Assembly (NCBI GenBank): GCA_964649195.1
Contig: CAZYPK010000104.1
Location: forward strand, 1 to 18,524
DNA length: 18,524 nucleotides
DNA from: JTS-RE9 sp964649195
GTDB lineage: Bacteria; Planctomycetota; Phycisphaerae; Phycisphaerales; Phycisphaeraceae
Reading direction: 5' to 3'
Shown piece by piece: positions 12,919 through 18,524 of the stretch. The first letter of the stretch is position 1. The number at the start of each line of letters is the position of its first letter. The notes under the pieces were generated by a model, which was not told where the DNA came from, made no database searches, and was given only the letters and a program-made list of their open reading frames with translations. The position numbers were made by a program, and so were the translations under genes.

Positions 12919-12946
12919 AACCCATGCACGGAAGTGCGTGGGCTTT
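12919..12946 (-). repeat. REP palindrome at end of metallopeptidase gene
   Basis: AACCCATGCAC-GGAA-GTGCGTGGGCTTT is a reverse REP copy with one wobble in a 9-bp stem. It lies 8 nt beyond the metallopeptidase stop and is followed on the + strand by TTTT. It could terminate either convergent gene. Confidence 0.75.
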
Positions 12947-12953
12947 TGCGGAT

Positions 12954-14129
12954 TCATTCCTGCTTTGATTTTTTCTCCGCCGCGTCCGAGCGGCGCTGGG
13001 CCGCCTTGCGAATCTCGTCCTTCACCGCCTTGAGGCGATCAGGCCAGACAAAGGTCGGCGCCTTGGATGGATCGTACCCTTCCATGTGGCCGGTGAGGCG
13101 CGTGGTGGGCTTGGTGTATTTGATCTCGGTGTCGCCGAACATTTCCTTGCACATGGCGGCCAGGCCGGGGTCGTATTCCAGAAGTTCCTTGCGGGTGTTG
13201 ACGTGGTTGTGATCGTGATCATTCTCGCGGTTGTTGTCGAACCAGGACTGCACACCCTCGGCGAAATACTCGTGATGATTCACGCTGGCGTACTTGCCTT
13301 TCCAGAGTCCCGCCTTCATCGCGGCGTCGTAGGTCGCCTTGAGGCGGGTATCGAAAGTGGGATCGACATTGGTCATGCCGCGCAGGTGCATGCAGTGGGC
13401 GAACTCGTGGATGAGAATGTTTTCGGTGTGATAAGGATCGCCTTTGAAGGCCAGGACGTTTTCCTCGGCGCAGGTGACATAGGGATCGGTCAGGCTGCCG
13501 CCGGTGCCGCGGGCGCGGGCGTCCCAGAAATCCTTGGCGGAGATGTCCTTCATGGTCGGATCGGGGGCGCGTCCCTGAGTCATGCGGACGAACTCCGGCA
13601 GATCGGTGGTGAACTCGTTATGGGCGATGATGCAGAGCCTGGCCCCGCTTTTGATCAGCGCTTCGCGGACATCAGGCCGCTTGTCGAGCATCATGTTGAC
13701 GATGAAAGCCGCCTCTTTGAGTGCATAAGGATTGACATTCTTCGAAGCGACAATCGGAAAGCCTCCCGCTTCGACGCGCTGCGTGTAGAACGCGGGCACA
13801 CCATCTTTGTCAGGCGGATCGAAGCGCACGCCCTGCACCAGCGCCTGACTGGTGGCGATGATTTCCGTTTTGCATTCCCTGCCGACGATGGCGAAGCGAT
13901 GGCCGATGGTCGTGGTGATGATGGTGTTCCTGCCCGGCTCCACCGAACCGTTGGGCACGCGCTCCTGTTCCGACTTGAGCCAGAAGACGTCCACCGGCTG
14001 CGTGCTGCCGTTGATGACCTGCAACCGCGGCCGTGGCGATTCCACCCGTTGCCCTTCGTTGACTTGCGAGTCGGCCACGGTCGCCAGGGACAGAATCAGA
14101 AAAGCGACGACATGCGATTTCATGTTCAT
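12954..14129 (-). CDS. Secreted HExxH zinc metallopeptidase with VHL-beta-like domain
   Basis: This is a 391-aa exported protein. Residues 1-21 (HVVAFLILSLATVADS) are a signal peptide. Residues about 34-90 (LQVINGSTQPVDVFWLKS...GRNTIITTTIGHRFAIVGRE) resemble the pVHL beta domain, a small beta-sandwich often joined to extracellular enzymes. The catalytic part has the zinc motif HEFAH (241-245) and, 40 residues on, NHHEYFAEGVQSWF (284-297), where E287 or E291 could be the third zinc ligand. This arrangement resembles anthrax-lethal-factor-like gluzincins rather than well-known housekeeping proteases. The C-terminal tail is lysine-rich. ATG 14129 or 14123 may be the start and the ribosome site is weak. 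A CCGCCGGG/CCCGGCGG inverted repeat (14165-14190) lies in its leader. The substrate is unknown. Confidence 0.8.
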   Translation of the reverse strand: MNMKSHVVAFLILSLATVADSQVNEGQRVESPRPRLQVINGSTQPVDVFWLKSEQERVPNGSVEPGRNTIITTTIGHRFAIVGRECKTEIIATSQALVQGVRFDPPDKDGVPAFYTQRVEAGGFPIVASKNVNPYALKEAAFIVNMMLDKRPDVREALIKSGARLCIIAHNEFTTDLPEFVRMTQGRAPDPTMKDISAKDFWDARARGTGGSLTDPYVTCAEENVLAFKGDPYHTENILIHEFAHCMHLRGMTNVDPTFDTRLKATYDAAMKAGLWKGKYASVNHHEYFAEGVQSWFDNNRENDHDHNHVNTRKELLEYDPGLAAMCKEMFGDTEIKYTKPTTRLTGHMEGYDPSKAPTFVWPDRLKAVKDEIRKAAQRRSDAAEKKSKQE

Positions 14130-14321
14130 GGGAATACTCGGCCATTAAAGGACAACACCATGCTCCGCCGGGCATGACGCAACCCGGCGGACTCTCCAAA
14201 CGCCCGAAACCCCCCGGCAATCACCATCGAATCATACATGGTACCCCAGTCAGCCGACGGGTACGAAGCGCCAGGGTGCCGACAGGGCCGTTTAATTCTC
14301 GACACCCACTTTGTCGGAAGT

Positions 14322-14461
14322 TTCAAATGACAAATCTCAAACTCCAAACAAGCTCCAAGAACCAAAAATACAATCAAACAGAATTCGGATTCGGATCGGT
14401 TTTGCCTGCTTCGGCTCGCTTTCGAGTTTGTTTGAGATTTGGATGTTTGTGATTTGGAGCT
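14322..14461. repeat. A/T-rich inverted repeat (same family as groES-groEL spacer)
   Basis: The left arm has CAAATCTCAAACTCCAAAC and AAGCTCCAAGAACCAAAA (about 14331-14371). The right arm (about 14428-14461) has GTTTGTTTGAGATTTGGATG and TTTGTGATTTGGAGCTT. Between them sits a GATTCGGATCGG stretch and a CTTCGGCTCG motif. It occupies most of the gap between the metallopeptidase gene and tRNA-Val. The rest of that 447-nt gap (14130-14321 and 14462-14530) shows no gene. Confidence 0.75.
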
Positions 14462-14530
14462 TTTGCTTCCGGTGATGGGACGGAGAACCAAACGGCCCTG
14501 CGGGCCCCGACCACAGCCCCGACCACGCGA

Positions 14531-14559
14531 TTGGCAATCCAAATTGAAATGCGTATAAT
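14531..14559 (+). promoter_or_regulatory. Promoter of tRNA-Val
   Basis: TTGGCA (14531-14536) and TATAAT (14554-14559) are separated by 17 nt, about 18 nt before the mature tRNA 5' end. It is a strong, constitutive-looking promoter as expected for a tRNA. Confidence 0.8.
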
Positions 14560-14576
14560 TCCGCCCTGCCACAGAC

Positions 14577-14650
14577 GGGCCATTGGCGCAGTTGGCTAGC
14601 GCGCTTCCTTGACATGGAAGAGGTCACAGGTTCGAGTCCTGTATGGCCCA
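14577..14650 (+). tRNA. tRNA-Val (anticodon GAC)
   Basis: A complete cloverleaf is visible. The acceptor stem is GGGCCAT with ATGGCCC (14577-14583 and 14643-14649), the D stem GCGC/GCGC, and the anticodon stem CTTCC/GGAAG around TTGACAT, with anticodon GAC at 14611-14613. The variable loop is short, the T arm is ACAGG-TTCGAGT-CCTGT, and the discriminator is A. CCA is not encoded. The 3' half doubles as the end of the recombinase ORF on the other strand. Confidence 0.96.
14617..14650. other. Probable element attachment site in tRNA-Val 3' half
   Basis: Many tyrosine-recombinase elements integrate at the 3' end of a tRNA and restore it. Here the recombinase-containing ORF reads through the T arm (its last residues QDSNL are the reverse complement of the GGTTCGAGTCCTG loop) and stops at 14624 inside the tRNA. 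The matching copy at the other end lies outside the window, so the core cannot be defined. Confidence 0.5.
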
Positions 14651-17600
14651 CTTTTCTTCCTTTTCTCCAAGCCGTGCGTTTTCCGCACGAAAATCGCTTG
14701 TTTTCCCGTTGATTCTTCGATTCTTTCCGCTCCCTCGCAACTTGCCGACTGCGACAGACAACGACTCGGAACGCCCCATTGCGACCGATTCGTGTGTCCC
14801 TATGTGTGTCCCACGATTCAGGTCCGCCAACAGGTCATCGAAGCGGGGAAGGCCATCGACCACGCCACGCGCCACGGCCCGGCTCGGATGCGTGTAGCGG
14901 ATCAGTTGGCTTTCCGTTTTGTGACCGCCGAGCACTCGCACGTTGGACCCTTGGCCGGTGTTCGCCGCCCAGGTGAGAGCCGTGTGACGCAAGGCGTGGA
15001 AGTCGAGCCGCCCCTTGACTCCATCCTCGTCGCTGTCGATACTGTCTTGCGAAGGGCCATTGCTCTGGACCCCCGGGCGACGGTCGCCGGCAGCCTGAGG
15101 CTTGCCGCCGGACGACGTAGAAGAGGGGCCGGCCGACTCAGGGCCGGAAGATGCGGGTTCGCTCCGCTCCCAGAGAAGACGGCCCTTTTTTCTTAACTGC
15201 CCCGGACGCTGCACGTAGGCGGTGACGACGTTCCAATACGGACGGTCGTTGCCCTGAGGCCGCAGTTCCACCACGGCCACCAGTTCGTTGACGTTCGACT
15301 TCACCAGCAACAGGTGGTCAGCCTCGCCGGCATGGACCTGGTCGTATTCGCCGGCCACGTCCTCGATGAACGACTCGATGCGTTGATATCCCGCATCGAC
15401 GATCATGTTGCCGACCATGTGCCCCAGGTCGTGCAGGATAAGCTGCCAGGAGCCGGATCGCGTGCGGATCAGGTCGGCGCCCGGAATGAACGCCACCGGG
15501 TTTTGGGGCGTCGGCCCCGCCCGTCCGCTCATGCCCTCGCGGATTTCCACATCGAGCGCATCGGCGACGAACTGGTTGATGTGCCGCACGCCGGTGGTCT
15601 TGCTCTGTTCATCCTTGCGGAACTGTTCGACCAGCCGGCGGCCGGCCTCGGTCTCAGGATCGGAAGCGGCGTACTGCGCCGGTCCGCCGCTTCTCATCGG
15701 GCGCAGGAGGTTCCAGACCGCGGCGCCGGGCGTGCCGGGGGGTCTTTGGGCGTTCATCATCACGACCTGCATGAACTCGTCGGGCGACAACCGGCTTCGC
15801 TTGGCAAACCGAACATCGGGGTTGTTACGGTCGAACGCCCCGCTGTTGCCCGTGGCGGATTTGGCCTGCGTGGGGCGGAAGGTGACGAAGGTGGTCGAAG
15901 GAGGCCGTCCTTCTTCTCTGACGTTTTCCAGAATCAAGCCGTCGTTTCCACTTCTCTGCGCCTCGCTTATCCATGATTCAACCTGCGCATTGAGTTCATC
16001 ACTGTAGAAGTTCTTGACGGCCCCGCGAACATTCCTGACCAGCGGATTCCTGATGCGCAGATAGACCGGCATTACGGCGTGTCCGTCCATCCCTTCCGAG
16101 AACTCGGCGGCCGTGGCGGGATCGGATGAAAAGAACGAAACGCCATCAAACTTCTGAAAATCCGCCGCCGTCCCGTGATAGACCGTCAGCGGCAGGCCGT
16201 CCTCGTCCACGACCTTGGAGACGTCATCCTCGTTGACCGATGAGTACCACTGGTATAACCTGTTCTTCGTAAGGCTCGTCTGCTCTTCCCCCGCGTTTGG
16301 CTTGCGGTCAGGTTGAGCCGATGGGCCTTTTTCAATCACCTCCGCCGTCGTCACATCATGGTCGTAGTGCAGGAACCCGTTGTTGTCCTCATGCACCACC
16401 AGGCGGACCATGACCTGTTCGCCGTCGAGCGTGACTTTCGCCCCGTAGTTGTGCCACGCGATGACATTGGGACGGGCGGCGTCTGTTTCGCGAGTCGTCC
16501 AAAGCGGCACGGCGGCGGCCAGAATCTCTCGAAGGCCGGGGATCAATCGCAGCACGCGAGCGTCGCCGGCATGGCTGGCCGCCTTCTTGAAGCCCGTTCC
16601 GGTCAGGCGGATTTCACGCCCGTCGAAGCGATTGACCGCCGGCTGATCCTTCAGCGACCGGAATACCCGTTTCGCGCGATCGCGCAAGGTCCGCACATCG
16701 TCGATGCCGGCCAGCTCGCCGGAATCGACATGGACCGGGGGCATCGCGTCCAAGCGTCGCTTGTTGCTGACCGCTTGCCAGTCGCCGAAGAACGCCTTGA
16801 ACTGCGGGGTGTGGAGCTGTGGGTTCGGCTTCCGTCGCCGTGCGAAGCGAATGTCCGGATTGTTTGAATCAAACGCGCCACTGTTGCCGGTGGCGGATTT
16901 GATCTGTTCGGGCCGGAAGACGACGTAGTAGTCGCCAAAGGGCAATCCGTGATCGCTTGAGCCGATTCTGCGGATGATGACGCCGTCGTGTCCCTGGGAT
17001 CGAGCCTGTTCCACCGCCGCCCTGACGCTCTGCTTTTTCCAATTCACCACGAGCGGATTCCGCATGGACAGATAGACGGGCATGAGATTCTCGCCGCCGT
17101 AACCGGACTTGGGCTCCTGGCCGGGCCAGTGTTTTTGCTCGGCGGGCAGCGGCCGGTTGTGATGAATGCGCGCGGCCTGTTTCATGTAAAAGGCGGCGAC
17201 CTTCGGATTGTTCGTGAAGGAAAATGTGGTGAAGGACTCCGGATTGTTCGCGGTCACGTCGCCACGCCGCGCCTCGTCGAAGACGGTGAAGTCCGCGTCC
17301 GTCCCGTGATACACCACCAGCGGCTCGCCGTTCTCGTCCGTGACCTTGGAGACATCTGATGGCTTGAACGCCGCCCACCGCCGGCGTAGAGTGTCAATGG
17401 CACCCGCTTGTTGGACGGAAGTCGGTTGCTCTCCTTCGGAGGGTAATGTCAGCATCCGCCCGCTTCTGGCGGGTGCCGTTATTTCCACAGCCTCCAAGGT
17501 GTACAGCCGGTCTCCCTGGTCCCTTCGTGTAAACACCTTGACCATCATCATCACTTCAAGCATGCGTCCGCCTGACCATAGCGGAGCATGGAATCGCACG

Positions 17601-18524
17601 ATCGCCTCGATGTTGGGATCGTTGTTGCGGTCGGGCCTGCGCTCGCCCATCACCGCGTGTTGAAACAGATGATCGACATTGGCGGCGGCAAGGGCGTGCT
17701 CGGCGGCCGTGATCGACTTTTCGACGGCGCTCTTGCTGAGCATCTTGGCGATGCTGTTGCGGGAGATCGTCGCCGCCATGCCGGTCCCCCCGGGGGCGTC
17801 GTTGCGCATGGGAACACCGACAAGCTGCATCAGGGTCTCGGCGGCCTGCCGCAGCGTGGACGCCTGGCGGCGCGGCTTACTCCGCTTTGCCAGTTCCCAG
17901 TCGCCGAACCACTCCTTGAACCGCGGCGTGAAGATTTGCGGATTCCGGGGGAGCCGCTTGGCGAATGCCCCTTGTGTGTTTTCGGGCAGGTCGCGGCGCA
18001 ATGACAGGGCCGGGGCCAGATGCATCGAATCGTAAAAACGAACGCCCGACACCTTTGCCCCATCCGGCAACGTGAAATCCGCCTCGATGCCGACACGGCC
18101 GCGTGGTGCGTCCGATGCCGGCAACGGGCGCACCACGCGACCAGTCACAAACTCCACCGGCTTGCCGCCCAAAGGCTCATGTTTCACCACAGATCCGGTT
18201 GTCGTGACCGCTTGACGCCACTGCAATTCCTCCACCAGCAATGACGCGTCCGCGGCAATCTGCCGGCCCTTCTCCGCAAGACCGTCAAACTCGCCGCCCG
18301 CTTGCCCGGCCTCTCGCCGCCGCTTGGCGAACCTCGGCAGGCCCGACTCCATCACCGTCTTGCGCATCGGGTCGGTGATCGGGAGCATGTGAAAAGTAAG
18401 TTCCGAGTTTCGGGTTCCGGCCCCCGGGGGTTCCGAGTTGAAAGAAACGGAATCGGATTCGTTGTCTTCCAACTCGGAACCCCCGGGGGCCGGAACCCGG
18501 AACCCGGGACTTCTTGTCTTCGCC
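14624..18524 (-). CDS. Polyvalent mobile-element protein joined to tyrosine recombinase C-terminus
   Basis: The frame is open to the window edge, so the true start is probably upstream; residue numbers here count from TTG 18472. The protein has two similar modules. Module 1 has WFGDW (188-192), an LPD3-like domain (about 230-335), an ADP-ribosyltransferase-like domain beginning VVYHGTDADF (YHG 388-390) and a GNSGAFDSNNPDIRFA end (to about 543). Module 2 has FFGDW (561-565), a second LPD3-like domain, YHG at 765-767 and NNPDVRFA (883-889). A region to about 1110 ending PYWNVVTAYV...KGRLLWER resembles phage Barnase/EndoU-type (PBECR) domains. After a Ser/Pro/Gly-rich linker come HALRHT (R1162), GGHKT (H1184) and RYTH (Y1193), the tyrosine recombinase catalytic set. 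Its N-terminal half is missing. Polyvalent proteins are typical of phages and conjugative elements that deliver them into new hosts; what this chimera does is unknown. Confidence 0.8.
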   Translation of the reverse strand, partial: AKTRSPGFRVPAPGGSELEDNESDSVSFNSEPPGAGTRNSELTFHMLPITDPMRKTVMESGLPRFAKRRREAGQAGGEFDGLAEKGRQIAADASLLVEELQWRQAVTTTGSVVKHEPLGGKPVEFVTGRVVRPLPASDAPRGRVGIEADFTLPDGAKVSGVRFYDSMHLAPALSLRRDLPENTQGAFAKRLPRNPQIFTPRFKEWFGDWELAKRSKPRRQASTLRQAAETLMQLVGVPMRNDAPGGTGMAATISRNSIAKMLSKSAVEKSITAAEHALAAANVDHLFQHAVMGERRPDRNNDPNIEAIVRFHAPLWSGGRMLEVMMMVKVFTRRDQGDRLYTLEAVEITAPARSGRMLTLPSEGEQPTSVQQAGAIDTLRRRWAAFKPSDVSKVTDENGEPLVVYHGTDADFTVFDEARRGDVTANNPESFTTFSFTNNPKVAAFYMKQAARIHHNRPLPAEQKHWPGQEPKSGYGGENLMPVYLSMRNPLVVNWKKQSVRAAVEQARSQGHDGVIIRRIGSSDHGLPFGDYYVVFRPEQIKSATGNSGAFDSNNPDIRFARRRKPNPQLHTPQFKAFFGDWQAVSNKRRLDAMPPVHVDSGELAGIDDVRTLRDRAKRVFRSLKDQPAVNRFDGREIRLTGTGFKKAASHAGDARVLRLIPGLREILAAAVPLWTTRETDAARPNVIAWHNYGAKVTLDGEQVMVRLVVHEDNNGFLHYDHDVTTAEVIEKGPSAQPDRKPNAGEEQTSLTKNRLYQWYSSVNEDDVSKVVDEDGLPLTVYHGTAADFQKFDGVSFFSSDPATAAEFSEGMDGHAVMPVYLRIRNPLVRNVRGAVKNFYSDELNAQVESWISEAQRSGNDGLILENVREEGRPPSTTFVTFRPTQAKSATGNSGAFDRNNPDVRFAKRSRLSPDEFMQVVMMNAQRPPGTPGAAVWNLLRPMRSGGPAQYAASDPETEAGRRLVEQFRKDEQSKTTGVRHINQFVADALDVEIREGMSGRAGPTPQNPVAFIPGADLIRTRSGSWQLILHDLGHMVGNMIVDAGYQRIESFIEDVAGEYDQVHAGEADHLLLVKSNVNELVAVVELRPQGNDRPYWNVVTAYVQRPGQLRKKGRLLWERSEPASSGPESAGPSSTSSGGKPQAAGDRRPGVQSNGPSQDSIDSDEDGVKGRLDFHALRHTALTWAANTGQGSNVRVLGGHKTESQLIRYTHPSRAVARGVVDGLPRFDDLLADLNRGTHIGTHESVAMGRSESLSVAVGKLRGSGKNRRINGKTSDFRAENARLGEKEEKWAIQDSNL
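18400..18511. repeat. Heptamer inverted repeat at start of polyvalent frame
   Basis: The left arm (18400-18440) has GTTCCGAGTTTCGGGTTCCG, a CCCCCGGGGG core and GTTCCGAGTTGAAAGAA. The right arm (18471-18511) is its reverse complement with ACTCGGAACCCCCGGGGGCC. It is the same family as the insert in gcvP (shared GTTCCGAGTTGAAAGA). It is read in frame in the polyvalent ORF as SFNSEPPGAGTRNSEL. Confidence 0.8.

Noticed and set aside
12289..12957. 222-aa frame antisense to AHSA1 copy 2 (and its twin at 7660-8214)
   Set aside because: It exists in both copies only because the sense gene is duplicated; the sense protein has clear domain blocks and a ribosome site.
13086..14177. 363-aa frame antisense to the metallopeptidase
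   Set aside because: Shadow frame; the other strand carries a signal peptide and a complete HExxH site.
14337..14651. Frame giving a TGLEPVTSS-type peptide
   Set aside because: This is the well-known false protein from translating a tRNA gene backwards.

Overview
The window looks like chromosomal DNA of an uncultured, GC-rich bacterium. The best guess is Planctomycetota, perhaps Phycisphaerae. This rests on the style of the REP-associated transposase (the 'GHWLPGDPQGFRTR' type), a receiver-like protein with an acidic insert, polyvalent mobile-element proteins, and coding sequences peppered with low-complexity inverted repeats. The taxonomy is inferred and no rRNA is present.

Region 1 (1-5.8 kb) is housekeeping DNA on the + strand: the 3' end of gcvP (glycine decarboxylase), bioA (biotin synthesis), a degenerate receiver-domain protein, then groES and groEL. 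Repeats have invaded this core DNA. A heptamer-based inverted repeat lies in frame inside gcvP. A related one and a REP palindrome lie in frame inside bioA. A third kind of A/T-rich inverted repeat fills the groES-groEL spacer.

Region 2 (5.8-9.6 kb) is accessory DNA. A REP-associated tyrosine transposase (RAYT) carries three REP palindromes of its own family inside its reading frame. It is followed by a strong hairpin, an AT-richer orphan gene, the first copy of an AHSA1/SRPBCC gene, a small exported protein, and a PIN-toxin/RHH-antitoxin pair in toxin-first order.

Region 3 (9.6-12.3 kb, - strand) is the most interesting part: a tight three-gene operon with 4-nt overlaps. It encodes a 115-aa unknown protein, a 375-aa protein combining a HicB-like ribbon-helix-helix, two internal repeats and a C-terminal GIY-YIG-like domain, and a D12-class DNA adenine methyltransferase fused to DUF2188. 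A near-consensus sigma70-type promoter and overlapping palindromes precede it. The architecture suggests an unusual restriction-modification or defence-like cassette (inference). A transposase scrap lies at its 3' edge. The cassette and the TA genes are bracketed by two nearly identical direct copies of the AHSA1 gene.

Region 4 (12.4-18.5 kb) holds the second AHSA1 copy, a double REP, a secreted HExxH metallopeptidase with a VHL-beta-like N-terminal domain, another A/T-rich inverted repeat, and tRNA-Val(GAC) with its own promoter. An integrated mobile element begins in the tRNA 3' half. Its first gene is a giant - strand ORF joining a polyvalent protein (two FGDW/LPD3-like/ADP-ribosyltransferase-like modules plus a nuclease-like region) to the catalytic C-terminus of a tyrosine recombinase. 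The far end of the element lies outside the window.
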